Shown: positions 15,344 to 24,034 of the stretch, piece by piece
Numbering within the stretch: the stretch's first letter is position 1
Layout: each line of letters begins with the position of its first letter
Assembly: GCA_013393545.1 (NCBI GenBank)
Contig: JABXHG010000009.1
Location: forward strand, 1 to 26,756
Direction of reading: 5' to 3'
Origin: Alteromonadaceae bacterium
GTDB taxonomy: Bacteria; Pseudomonadota; Gammaproteobacteria; Pseudomonadales; Oleiphilaceae
DNA: 26,756 bases
Program-made: the position numbers and the translations under genes
Notes under the pieces: model-generated
What the model was told of the DNA's origin: nothing
Database searches by the model: none
What the model saw: the letters and a program-made list of their open reading frames with translations, nothing else

Positions 15344-16936
15344 GTGGGCGAGGTAGTGAAAGACGAGTATCAGACGGATTACGTCGCAGGCCAGGATAAT
15401 ATTAATCCTTTAGGCCTGGATCTCCATAACTGGGTTTTCCCGGTTACCGCCGTCATCGTGGTGCTGTTTGTTATCGGCACCTTGATGTTTCCTGCAGGGT
15501 CCAAAGAACTCTTGGACGGTGCGAAAAGTGCCATTCTTGCCAATTTTGACTGGTTTTTCGTACTCAGTGCCAACATCTTCGTGGTCGTCAGTCTGGCGCT
15601 GATTTTTTTGCCCGTGGGCAAAATACGCCTGGGTGGCCAGGATATGAAGCCAGAGTTCTCCACGCTGTCATGGTTTGCCATGCTGTTCGCTGCGGGGATG
15701 GGTATTGGCTTGATGTTCTGGGCCGTGGCCGAACCGGTAGCCTACTACACTGGCTGGTTTGGTACACCCTTCAATGTTGAGGCCAATACACCCGAGGCTC
15801 ACAGCCTTGCCATGGGGTCAACCCTTTTTCATTGGGGGCTGCATCCCTGGGCAATATACGCAGTGGTTGCCTTGTCACTGGCCTTCTTCGCCTTTAACAA
15901 GAATATGCCGCTGACCATCCGTTCAGCGTTTTTTCCGCTGTTGAGAGACAAAGTCTGGGGGTGGCCCGGTCACATTATCGATGTGCTGGCTGTGGTAGCG
16001 ACCATTTTTGGTCTGGCAACTTCTCTGGGTTTCGGTGCCCAGCAGGCCGCTTCGGGGCTGGATTATCTCTTCGGTATTGGTGGTGGCATCAATGTTCAGA
16101 TGGGCATCATTGTCGGGGTAACCGCAGTGGCGCTGGCTTCCGTGCTTCGAGGCCTGGACGGTGGCGTCAAGCTGTTGAGTAACCTCAACATGATGACCGC
16201 CGGTGTGCTTCTGGCCTTCATCGTTTTTGCTGGCCCTACCATGACCATTATCGAAACGATCTGGGTGACTTCCTCGTCTTATGTTGCCAATCTCGTGCCA
16301 CTGAGCAATCCGTTTGGCCGCGAAGATGAAACCTGGTTCCATGGCTGGACAGTATTCTACTGGGCCTGGTGGATCTCCTGGTCACCGTTCGTTGGTATGT
16401 TTATCGCCCGTGTGTCCAAGGGCCGTACCGTGCGCGAATTCGTGACAGCCGTACTGATTATCCCGACCGTGATCACCATTGTCTGGATGAGCAGCTTTGG
16501 TGGCGCCGCTCTGGAGCAGATCCAGCAGGGCATTGGCGTACTGGCTCAGGATGGTCTGACCGAAGTACCGCTGGCGACCTTCCAGATGTTCGAGCAACTG
16601 CCGATGACCGGCATCCTGTCCTTCGTGGGCATCGTGCTGGTGCTGGTGTTCTTCGTGACCTCGTCGGATTCCGGTTCGCTGGTTGTCGACAGCATCACTG
16701 CTGGCGGTAAAACCGACGCACCGACTGCTCAGCGTGTATTCTGGGTGGTAATGGAAAGCGCTATTGCCGCAGCGCTGATTTTCGGTGGCGGTGACGATGC
16801 GCTGGGTGCCATTCAGGCCGTGGCCATCAGTGCCGGGCTGCCGTTTACGGTGGTTCTGCTGATCATGACCTGGGGTCTGCTCAAGGGCCTGACCCACGAG
16901 AGAAAACTGCTGCTGCAGCGGGGCGAGTTGCTCTGA
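15344..16936 (+). CDS. BCCT-family betaine/choline/carnitine transporter
   Basis: Secondary carrier of the betaine-choline-carnitine family, 530 residues, about 12 membrane helices, probably taking up quaternary-ammonium osmolytes with sodium or protons. Hallmarks: GMGIGLMFWAVAEPVAYYTG (the glycine stretch and first Trp region) and FYWAWWISWSPFVGMFIARV followed by SKGRTVREF, the tryptophan box and family signature. The GMGIG motif rather than GMGAG differs from BetP-like carriers. The N- and C-terminal tails are short, so there is no long osmosensory extension. Start is GTG at 15344 after a strong AGGAGG. A clear terminator follows. Exact substrate cannot be fixed from sequence. Confidence 0.93.
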   Translation: MGEVVKDEYQTDYVAGQDNINPLGLDLHNWVFPVTAVIVVLFVIGTLMFPAGSKELLDGAKSAILANFDWFFVLSANIFVVVSLALIFLPVGKIRLGGQDMKPEFSTLSWFAMLFAAGMGIGLMFWAVAEPVAYYTGWFGTPFNVEANTPEAHSLAMGSTLFHWGLHPWAIYAVVALSLAFFAFNKNMPLTIRSAFFPLLRDKVWGWPGHIIDVLAVVATIFGLATSLGFGAQQAASGLDYLFGIGGGINVQMGIIVGVTAVALASVLRGLDGGVKLLSNLNMMTAGVLLAFIVFAGPTMTIIETIWVTSSSYVANLVPLSNPFGREDETWFHGWTVFYWAWWISWSPFVGMFIARVSKGRTVREFVTAVLIIPTVITIVWMSSFGGAALEQIQQGIGVLAQDGLTEVPLATFQMFEQLPMTGILSFVGIVLVLVFFVTSSDSGSLVVDSITAGGKTDAPTAQRVFWVVMESAIAAALIFGGGDDALGAIQAVAISAGLPFTVVLLIMTWGLLKGLTHERKLLLQRGELL

Positions 16937-16960
16937 TTGCCAGCAAAGCGCAGTAACGTT

Positions 16961-16990
16961 AAAAACCGGAGCTCAGGCTCCGGTTTTTTT
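16961..16990 (+). terminator. Intrinsic terminator of the BCCT gene; landing site of the group II intron
   Basis: AAAAACCGGAGC, loop TCAG, GCTCCGG and then a seven-T run form a classic terminator 24 bp after the BCCT stop. The group II intron begins 3 bp beyond the T-run. Confidence 0.9.
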
Positions 16991-17435
16991 ATGGTGCGCC
17001 AGGCATGGCGCGTAGCGCCTTGACGGGCGCTGTTCCGGTACAGATGGTGCTGGCCGGATGACTTGGGGGTGCAAGTCCCCTGTGGGCCCGGCAAGGGGAA
17101 CCACTAGCCGGACGGCAAGGGTGTCCATCGTGAGGTGGAATCTGAAGGAAGCTGCAGGCAAAGCACTGGCCTGACGAACAGAAACCGCATGAGGCGGTCA
17201 CACCGGGTAAGGCGGCCATTATCGTCAAAGCCCAGTACTTGCACGGAAGGTGTGGACGTATATGCGGCAGGCATAAGTGTGAAGGTCACGCGTCTTACCC
17301 TGGGAAGTCTGGTTCTCTGCCATGGTGCTACTCACCTCGTGAGAGGTGGGGATGGAGCGCCAGAACTCAGCCGAGGTCATAGTAGGTGCGTTACCGCGTA
17401 CTGAAGGACCGAACATGGTTGGCCGCCAGTAGGCG

Positions 17436-18644
17436 GTGAACTCTCGTGATGTGCTTATGAAGACAGAAGCGACCCGGATGGGTCAGGGCATTCAGGAAGG
17501 GGCCGGGCGGAACCCGGCAGGTACTGAAGTCCGTGTCGAGGCAGACGCGGGGGCTCACTCGTGGACGAACGCGGAGCCGAACACGCGGATGGAGCGGGTG
17601 CTTGAACGTCCGAACCTGATGCGTGCGTATCAACGGGTGGTGTCCAACAAGGGTGCTGCCGGTGTCGACCAGATGCCGGTGACGGCCCTGAAGGGCCACC
17701 TGCAACAGCACTGGCCAACGCTGCGCGAGCGGCTATTGGCCGGAGACTACCATCCTCAACCAGTACACCGGGTCAGCATCCCCAAGCCGCAAGGCGGGGA
17801 ACGGATACTGGGCATTCCGACGGTGCAGGATCGCCTGATCCAGCAAGCACTCCACCAAACGCTGAGCCCGATGCTGGAGCCGACCTTCTCGGATCACAGC
17901 TACGGGTTCCGTCCTGGCCGAAGTGCCCATCAGGCGGTCAAGGCGATGCAACGGCACATCAACGACGGCCACCGCTGGGTGGTCGATCTGGATCTGGCCC
18001 AGTTCTTCGACCGGGTCAATCACGATGTGCTGATGAGCCTGCTGGCTCGTCACATCACTGACCGGCGGATACTCACCCTGATCCGACGCTATCTGCAAGC
18101 CGGTATGCTCGAAGGTGGTCTGGTCAGCCCAAGACGAGAAGGCACGCCGCAAGGCGGCCCCCTGTCGCCCTTGCTCTCCAACGTGCTTCTGACCGAACTG
18201 GACAGAGAGTTGGAGCGCCGGGGTCACCGGTTCTGTCGCTATGCGGACGACTGCAATATCTACGTTCGCAGCAAAAGAGCCGGTGAACGGGTCATGGCCA
18301 GCGTCACCCACTTTCTGGAAAGAGACCTGCGCCTGAAAGTGAACACAGACAAGAGCGCTGTGGATCGACCATGGCGCCGGAGCTTTCTGGGATACAGTGT
18401 AAGCTGGCATAAAGGACAGGTGCGGTTGAGAGTTGCACCGAAGAGCCTGAAAGCTTTTATGGCCAAACTGCGACCGTTGCTCAAACGATCACGAGGCCAG
18501 TCGTTAACGACGACCCTCCAGAAGCTGAACCCTGTGCTCCGGGGCTGGGCGAATTACTATCGCCTGACGGCCTCGAAGCGCTCGGTGGAAGCACTGGATG
18601 GCTGGATACGGCGGCGACTGCGACTGATCCTGTGGCAGCAATGA
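17436..18644 (+). CDS. ltrA: Group II intron reverse transcriptase/maturase, truncated by a nonsense codon
   Basis: Intron-encoded protein needed for splicing and retrohoming. The reverse-transcriptase domain runs from RMERVLERPNLMRAYQRVVS through IPTVQDRLIQQAL, YGFRPGRSAHQAV, VDLDLAQFFDRVNHDVL, GTPQGGPLSPLLSNVLL to the catalytic CRYADDCNIYV. The maturase (X) domain starts with LRGWANYYRLTASKRSVEAL. No HNH endonuclease follows. The frame stops at 402 residues after LRLILWQQ; relatives usually continue QWKRPxTRARNL, so this TGA replaces a TGG. Reverse transcriptase should be intact, but the maturase end is lost unless TGA is read through. The GTG at 17436 is used; an ATG at 17457 is an alternative. 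Confidence 0.9.
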   Translation: MNSRDVLMKTEATRMGQGIQEGAGRNPAGTEVRVEADAGAHSWTNAEPNTRMERVLERPNLMRAYQRVVSNKGAAGVDQMPVTALKGHLQQHWPTLRERLLAGDYHPQPVHRVSIPKPQGGERILGIPTVQDRLIQQALHQTLSPMLEPTFSDHSYGFRPGRSAHQAVKAMQRHINDGHRWVVDLDLAQFFDRVNHDVLMSLLARHITDRRILTLIRRYLQAGMLEGGLVSPRREGTPQGGPLSPLLSNVLLTELDRELERRGHRFCRYADDCNIYVRSKRAGERVMASVTHFLERDLRLKVNTDKSAVDRPWRRSFLGYSVSWHKGQVRLRVAPKSLKAFMAKLRPLLKRSRGQSLTTTLQKLNPVLRGWANYYRLTASKRSVEALDGWIRRRLRLILWQQ

Positions 18645-18848
18645 AAACGCCCCTACACGCGGGCGCGCAATCTGATGCGACTCGGTCTGACAGAGCCAAG
18701 GGCCTGGACGAGTGCGACGAATGGCCGTGGCCCCTGGTGGAATAGCGGCGCGTCTCACATGAACGCGGCTCTGCCCAAGCGGGTGTTCACGGGCCTCTCT
18801 CTGGTAAGCTTGCTGGATACGATGGTTCGGCTTCAGTGCCAACCGTGA
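18645..18848 (+). pseudogene. Detached C-terminal end of the intron maturase domain
   Basis: Directly after the TGA at 18642-18644, in the same frame, 67 further codons are open: KRPYTRARNLMRLGLTEPRA, NGRGPWWNSGASHMNAALPK, then LVSLLDTMVRLQCQP and a stop at 18846-18848. This is the normal end of the maturase domain of this intron group. The frame is otherwise undamaged, so a single base change explains the break. Confidence 0.85.
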
Positions 18849-18968
18849 ACCGCCGTGGTACGGAACCGTATGCCCGGTGGTGTGAGAGGACGGGGGAGGT
18901 AACTCCCCCTCCTACTCGATAGTACAGGAAAAGTGGATGCGGGACATTAGCGTACTGGAGGGCACAGA

Positions 18969-19916
18969 TCAGAGCGCAGCGAGTTTTTCCATTACGTAGT
19001 GAACCCGTTCGCCGGGGGAAAAGTGAGGGCGCTTGAGTGCTTCCAGGTGGCGCAGGCGTGGCAGAAGCCCGCGACCATTGGCCATCTGTATGGCCAGCCC
19101 GGGCCGAGCGTTAAGCTCCAGCAGCAATGGCCCTTGATTGGCATCGAGCACCAGGTCAACGCCCATATACCCCAGGCCGGTGGCTTCGTAGCAACGGGCG
19201 GCCATGTCCAGCATGGTTGGCCAGTCGTCAATGGCGATGTTTTCCAGAGCCAGTCCGGTGTCCGGGTGCAGAATTACCGGCCGGTTGAACTGCACGGCGT
19301 TCAGGCTCTTGCCGGTACCGATATCCAGGCCGACGCCCACGGCGCCCTGGTGTAGGTTGGCCTTGCCGTCGGAGGCGCGGGTCGACAACCGCAGCATGGC
19401 CATCACCGGATATCCCTGGAAGACGACAATGCGAATGTCCGGTACGCCCTCAACCGAGTAGCGGGCCAGAGCAGGGGAGCACTGCACCAGATCCTCAACG
19501 ATGGCGACATCCGGTGAGCCCGCCAGTGAATACAGACCGGCCAGGATATTACTCAGGTGCCGTTCCAGCACATCGGTGCCAATGGCCGCGCCGGAGGCTT
19601 TGACAAATTGGTCGCCGTCTCTGCCGGTGACCACGGTAATGCCCTTGCCGCCGGAACCCTTGGCGGGTTTGATGGCAAAGCCGCTCAGGTCCTGTACCAG
19701 CTCCCTGAAGTGAGAGATTTCGTGCTGCTGGCGGACCACCTGGAACAGTTTGGGGGTATTCACCCCGTATTCTTCCATGATCAGCTTGGTTTTCAGCTTG
19801 TTGTCCACCAGCGGGTAGGCTGACCGGTCATTGTACCGGGCAATGTAATCCACATTGCGCCGGTTCATGTTGAGCATGCCCAGCCTTTTGAGCTTGCGGG
19901 GGGAAATCCACTGCAT
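18969..19916 (-). CDS. ATP-grasp alpha-L-glutamate-ligase-like protein
   Basis: A 315-residue cytoplasmic ATP-grasp enzyme of the RimK-related family (alpha-L-glutamate ligase-like), expected to form an amide or peptide bond at ATP cost. Seen: RNDRSAYPLVDNKLKTKLIM at the N-terminus, the ATP-binding glycine stretch FAIKPAKGSGGKGITVV, and the metal-binding end MGVDLVLDANQGPLLLELNA followed by RPGLAIQMAN. The start (MQWISPRKLK) is 1 bp after the stop of the transglutaminase-like gene. It is third of a tight three-gene operon always seen together in many proteobacteria, to my knowledge. Substrate unknown. Confidence 0.88.
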   Translation of the reverse strand: MQWISPRKLKRLGMLNMNRRNVDYIARYNDRSAYPLVDNKLKTKLIMEEYGVNTPKLFQVVRQQHEISHFRELVQDLSGFAIKPAKGSGGKGITVVTGRDGDQFVKASGAAIGTDVLERHLSNILAGLYSLAGSPDVAIVEDLVQCSPALARYSVEGVPDIRIVVFQGYPVMAMLRLSTRASDGKANLHQGAVGVGLDIGTGKSLNAVQFNRPVILHPDTGLALENIAIDDWPTMLDMAARCYEATGLGYMGVDLVLDANQGPLLLELNARPGLAIQMANGRGLLPRLRHLEALKRPHFSPGERVHYVMEKLAAL

Positions 19917-19917
19917 G

Positions 19918-21435
19918 TCAGTCGTAGGCCTTCATGGGGGTGAATCGCCGCAGTTCGGAAAGCTTGTAGCCGGTGTACTGGCCCATCAACAGGATCAGAC
20001 CCAGCACCACCAGATGCAGTTCCGGGAAGTTGAAGGTCAGGTGCCTGGCCAGCGGTGCATCCATCGCCAGGTAGGCACAAATGGCCACGAACAGGCTGCC
20101 GGAGCCCTGCACCAGCACTTCGTGGGCACCCTCCTCTTCCCAGAGGATCGACATGCGCTCAATGGTCCAGGCGATAATCACCATGGGAAAGAAAGTCACT
20201 GTCATGCCGGTATTAAAGCCCATCTGGTAACCGATAATGGACAGGCCGGCGGTGATGAATATCACCAGAATGATCAGGGCCGATATGCGCGAGACCAGCA
20301 GCAGGTTCAGGCTTGAAAGATAGCCCCGCAGCAGCAGGCCGATGGCGACAACCGAGAGAAAGGCGATCAGCCCCGGAGCCAGGGTGGTCTGGACGAAGGC
20401 GATGGCAATCAGCACCGGCATGAAGGTACCGGAAGTGCGAATGCCAACCACAATGCGCATGAAAGCGACAATCAGCGCACCCAGCGGCAACAGCAGCAAC
20501 ATGCGGAACATGCTCTGTTCCTCGATAGGCAGCTGGTAGAAACCCAGCACTCCCAGGCCGTTATCATTGGCCTCCATGGTGGCCAGTTGCAGGGCCGGTA
20601 CGGTTTGACGGAGCATTGAAAAGCTGACGCGGGAGTCATCACCGCCCATCACATCCAGAAGCGATTCCGAGCCCTGGCGCCATAGCAGAAGGTTTTCCGG
20701 TACGCCCTGTTCACCGGTTCGCGGGTTGAAGGTCAGCCACTGCTCACCGTTATGGATTTGCAAAAAGGGCAACAGAGGCTGCCTGCGCCTGGCATCCTCA
20801 AGGCGCAGGCCGTCAGCCGTGCGCGCCGCAATGCCGGCATGGTTGAGCATCCTCACCATCAGTGGCAGGTAGTTGTTTTCAGACACCAGCAGCGTGGTGT
20901 TCTGGGTTTCGCTGCCGGGTTGCAGCAGGCGGATCAATTCCCGGGTCATGCTTTCCGGGGTGCTGGAACGCTCCCGCGCCTGGCTTAGCAACTCGCGCAC
21001 GGCGGTGGCTTCCGGCTCTTCCCAGAACTCCGGTTGGGGCCGGGGTTTCTGTTCAGGCTTTTGTTCCTCGGAATCGTCGTCCGGGACAAACTGTGCCTTG
21101 AAATAGAGCGTTTGTTCACCGGAAACGTTCCGTTTGTTCCATTCCGCCCGGTGATTGCCGTTTTCCTCGATAATCGCGAAGCCATAGCCCGGCGACGCCG
21201 CCTGTTCGGTAATTATCCGGAAGCCCGGCGGCTGTTCCGGGATATGCAGGTTCACCCGGGCCGGTTCGCCCAGCCCTTCGAAGTCCACGCGCGCTTCGAT
21301 CATCCAGACCGGCCGCTGCTCCCCGGTACTCCAGGGCACACCCATTTCCACATGGCGCCAGACCGCCGTTGCAATGCCAGCGGCGATCAGCAAGAAAACA
21401 AAAATATAAAAGGGCGCGCGGGAGCGGGTGGTCAT
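19918..21435 (-). CDS. Inactive transglutaminase family membrane protein (7TM)
   Basis: A 505-residue inner-membrane protein. One N-terminal membrane helix (APFYIFVFLLIAAGIATAVW) is followed by a periplasmic part of about 280 residues resembling a transglutaminase-like fold without a convincing Cys-His-Asp triad. The C-terminal half has seven hydrophobic helices from MFRMLLLLPLGALIVAFMRI to LVVLGLILLMGQYTGYKL. This matches the UUP1/7TM-transglutaminase family. Its start overlaps the protease gene (ATGA), and it precedes the ligase by 1 bp. It presumably connects the lipoprotein outside with the ATP-grasp enzyme inside. Confidence 0.88.
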   Translation of the reverse strand: MTTRSRAPFYIFVFLLIAAGIATAVWRHVEMGVPWSTGEQRPVWMIEARVDFEGLGEPARVNLHIPEQPPGFRIITEQAASPGYGFAIIEENGNHRAEWNKRNVSGEQTLYFKAQFVPDDDSEEQKPEQKPRPQPEFWEEPEATAVRELLSQARERSSTPESMTRELIRLLQPGSETQNTTLLVSENNYLPLMVRMLNHAGIAARTADGLRLEDARRRQPLLPFLQIHNGEQWLTFNPRTGEQGVPENLLLWRQGSESLLDVMGGDDSRVSFSMLRQTVPALQLATMEANDNGLGVLGFYQLPIEEQSMFRMLLLLPLGALIVAFMRIVVGIRTSGTFMPVLIAIAFVQTTLAPGLIAFLSVVAIGLLLRGYLSSLNLLLVSRISALIILVIFITAGLSIIGYQMGFNTGMTVTFFPMVIIAWTIERMSILWEEEGAHEVLVQGSGSLFVAICAYLAMDAPLARHLTFNFPELHLVVLGLILLMGQYTGYKLSELRRFTPMKAYD

Positions 21436-22232
21436 TTATTGTCTCCGCTGTTGCCGTTGTCCAGATAGGAGGAGGGCAGCTCGGTGGCGTATTCCTGGCC
21501 GACATCAATCAGCATTACGTCACGCAGGATGTTGCGGCCAACCAGTACGTCATAGGTCAGATTCTCGCGGTCTGCGAGGGTGAATTCCGCCACCTGCTGG
21601 TGGTCGCCGATGGCAAACTGGAGTTTAACCACGGCTCGCCTCTCGCTGTCGTCCGAACTGGACTGGATGATTTTCACGGTTCGGGATATTTCCTTTTCCA
21701 TCGTCACCCAGTCGTCCTCGGTGCCGGGAACTGGTACTTCGAACCGGACCCAGTTATTGCCGTCCCGCTCGAATTGTTCGATATTGCGGCCGTAAATGGA
21801 GGAAGTTTCCGCCCCGCTGTCGATCCGGGCCTTGTACACCAGGCCGGGGCCCGCGAGATAGAAACGCTCCACCTGGCCGACAATGACCTTGCCGTCCCTG
21901 CGGTCGGCGCGGCCTTTGTCCTCTTCGGCGGGGCATTCTGACTTGACCTCGGGCGGGGGGCAGCTGGGCTTTTCGACCTGGGTGGCAATGGCCTGCAAAA
22001 TGCTCTCGGTACTCCGTGCCTCTTCGGCCAGCAGTTTTTCATGGCGGACGGTGGCGTTTTCCTCCATGGTGACCAGGGTTGCCCTTTGCGCTTTCACCGA
22101 GGTGCGTACGTCGTCCACATTATCCTTGGGTACCATCAGGTAGCGGTCAGCGGTGCAGCCGCCTAGCGCGAATAGCAGAACAAAAACAGTCGGTAAACCG
22201 GCAGGACGGATGTGAGAGAGTCGCAAACCCAT
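21432..22232 (-). CDS. Retropepsin-like 'ATP-dependent zinc protease' lipoprotein
   Basis: A 266-residue exported protein of the RimB/zinc-protease family (PF05618 type), a retropepsin-like aspartic fold despite its name. The signal ends in the lipobox LGGC (FVLLFALGGCTADRYLMVP), so it should be a lipoprotein. A coiled segment (about 40-100) with a Cys pair (SCPPPEVKSEC) leads to the catalytic-type motif ARIDSGAETSSIYGRNI and the closing VLVGRNILRDVMLIDVG. ATG at 22232 has GAGG about 9 bases upstream; a TTG one codon earlier is less likely. First gene of the operon; it may cut a peptide bond that the ATP-grasp partner makes. Confidence 0.88.
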   Translation of the reverse strand: MGLRLSHIRPAGLPTVFVLLFALGGCTADRYLMVPKDNVDDVRTSVKAQRATLVTMEENATVRHEKLLAEEARSTESILQAIATQVEKPSCPPPEVKSECPAEEDKGRADRRDGKVIVGQVERFYLAGPGLVYKARIDSGAETSSIYGRNIEQFERDGNNWVRFEVPVPGTEDDWVTMEKEISRTVKIIQSSSDDSERRAVVKLQFAIGDHQQVAEFTLADRENLTYDVLVGRNILRDVMLIDVGQEYATELPSSYLDNGNSGDNK

Positions 22233-22382
22233 CAAAAACCTCAGGCTGGGCCGGGTGATTGATCACACCCGTGCCATAAATGTGTGGTAGAGCAGAGCGG
22301 CGAGTATACTACACCGCCACCTGGCTATGTGTTTACAGATGGTTAAGGCGATAACTGAAAGGTTGTAACGGAGTTCTTGTTT

Positions 22383-23963
22383 GTGATTGAGGTATTGGGG
22401 CAGGCAATGGCCGGTTCGCCGGAACGGATGGCCGGCTGGTTTCTGGTCATGGCGGTCGTTGGCGCGGGTGCGTTGGCCGCGGCACTGTGGCTGGCCATGT
22501 CGCTGAAACGGGCCAACCATGAGCGCTGGTACCAGCAGAACGAGCTGGCCGATGCAAAAGCGCAGATCAGCCGGACTGAGCAGGAACAGGCGCTGCATCA
22601 CCAGGAAGTGTCGCATCTGGAAGCGGCACTGGCGGACAGTAAAGCACGGGTGCGGGACCATGAAAGTGCCATCGAACACTGGCGCCAGCGGGCCGCCACC
22701 CTGGAAAACCGTCTGGCCGGTGTGGAAGCCGAGCTGTCCTCCCGCAGGGAGCAACTTGACCGGCAGGAGCAGGAGAAGGAAACGCACCGGCAAAGGGCGG
22801 AGTCACTGGCCGCCGAGTTGTCCGAACTGCAGGTGGCGTTGAAAGAACAGCAGGTCACGCTGGACAAGGAGCGGCGTTCAGCCGCTGAAAAACTCGAATT
22901 ACTTGAGAAAAACCGGGACGCCCTGAAGCAGGAATTCGAAAATCTGGCGAACCGCATCTTTGACCAGAAAAGCGAGAAATTCAGCCAGCAGAGCAAGACC
23001 AGCCTGGACTCATTGCTTGCGCCGTTCCGGGACCAGTTGCAGGATTTCCGCAAGCGGGTGGACCACGTTTACACCAGTGAAAGTAACGACCGTCAGGCCC
23101 TGCGCAGTGAAATCAAATCCCTGCAGGAGCTGAACCGCCAGATCACCGAGGAAGCCTCCAACCTCACCAGGGCCCTGAAAGGTGACAAGAAGATTCAGGG
23201 TAACTGGGGTGAGCTGATTCTCGAACGGGTGTTGGAGCGCTCGGGCCTGCGCAAGGGTGTGGAATACGAAACCCAGGGCAGCTACCGCGACAGTGATAAC
23301 CAACTGCTACGCCCGGACGTGGTGGTGCACCTGCCGGACCACCGGAACCTGATTATTGATTCCAAAGTGTCCCTGCTGGCCTATCAGGAGTGGGTTAACA
23401 CCGAGGATGAAACCTTACGGGAGGAAGCTCTCAAGCGCCATGTGGAAGCGGTCCGCAACCACATTCGCACCCTCAGCGAGAAAGACTACAGCCAGCTGAA
23501 TGGTCTGCATTCGCCGGACTTTGTGCTGCTATTCATGCCCATCGAGCCGGCCTTCGTGGCGGCCTTCCAGCAGGACGAGAACCTGTTCGCCGAGGCCTTC
23601 GAGCGCAAAATCATCGTGGTCACACCCACCACCTTGCTGGCCACCCTGCGCACCATCGAGAACATCTGGCGTTACGAGCGCCAGAGCCAGAACGCGAAGA
23701 AGATCGCCGAGCGGGCCGGGGCGGTATACGACAAATTGCGGGTGTTTGTGGAGGCCATGGAAAAGCTGGGCACCCAGATGCACACGGCGCAGAACACCTA
23801 CGATTCCGCCATGAACACGCTGACCCGGGGCCGGGGCAACCTGATTTCCCAGGCCAATCGCTTTGTGGAGTTGGGGGTTCGGGTCAAGAAGGAGTTACCA
23901 AAAGGAATAACGGATCAGGCCGAGGTCGATGCGGACGATACCGAAAATTCTGGTAAACTCTGA
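22383..23963 (+). CDS. rmuC: DNA recombination protein RmuC
   Basis: A 526-residue RmuC-family protein, thought to limit recombination between inverted repeats through a nuclease-like fold. A membrane anchor near the N-terminus (WFLVMAVVGAGALAAALWLA) is followed by about 150 residues of heptad-rich coiled coil. The RmuC core follows, with QGNWGELILERVLERSGLRK, RPDVVVHLPDHRNLIIDSKV and VVTPTTLLATLRTIENIWRY. Length is normal. GTG at 22383 is chosen because GGAG lies 9 bases upstream; TTG at 22377 is too close to it. A 150-bp divergent gap holds CGGGTG-N8-CACCCG near 22249-22268, function unknown. Confidence 0.93.
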   Translation: MIEVLGQAMAGSPERMAGWFLVMAVVGAGALAAALWLAMSLKRANHERWYQQNELADAKAQISRTEQEQALHHQEVSHLEAALADSKARVRDHESAIEHWRQRAATLENRLAGVEAELSSRREQLDRQEQEKETHRQRAESLAAELSELQVALKEQQVTLDKERRSAAEKLELLEKNRDALKQEFENLANRIFDQKSEKFSQQSKTSLDSLLAPFRDQLQDFRKRVDHVYTSESNDRQALRSEIKSLQELNRQITEEASNLTRALKGDKKIQGNWGELILERVLERSGLRKGVEYETQGSYRDSDNQLLRPDVVVHLPDHRNLIIDSKVSLLAYQEWVNTEDETLREEALKRHVEAVRNHIRTLSEKDYSQLNGLHSPDFVLLFMPIEPAFVAAFQQDENLFAEAFERKIIVVTPTTLLATLRTIENIWRYERQSQNAKKIAERAGAVYDKLRVFVEAMEKLGTQMHTAQNTYDSAMNTLTRGRGNLISQANRFVELGVRVKKELPKGITDQAEVDADDTENSGKL

Positions 23964-24034
23964 CCTCTTCAATTTGGCCGGGGTGCTTGTGATGCTCCGA
24001 GACTTCCAATAATCAGAAAGCTGATGAGGCGACT

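Larger units (their letters stand above)
16994..18920 (+). mobile_element. Group II intron with encoded maturase
   Basis: The 5' end GTGCGCCAGG at 16994 matches the GUGYG consensus. Domain V is visible at 18849-18881: ACCGCCG pairs with CGGTGGT around an inner TACGG-AA-CCGTA hairpin. Domain VI follows (GGGGGAG-GTAA-CTCCCCC), with a candidate branch-point A near 18914 and the 3' end at ...CTCGAT (18920). Total about 1927 bp. The 5' exon is a terminator hairpin with T-run, the preferred target of class C introns. CATAAG at 17272-17277 could serve as EBS1 for exon bases 16988-16993. It lies between two convergent genes, so the insertion breaks nothing. Confidence 0.85.

Noticed and set aside
17733..18410. 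A 225-codon open frame opposite the intron reverse transcriptase
   Set aside because: It lies wholly inside a clear reverse-transcriptase gene on the other strand and shows no recognisable domain.
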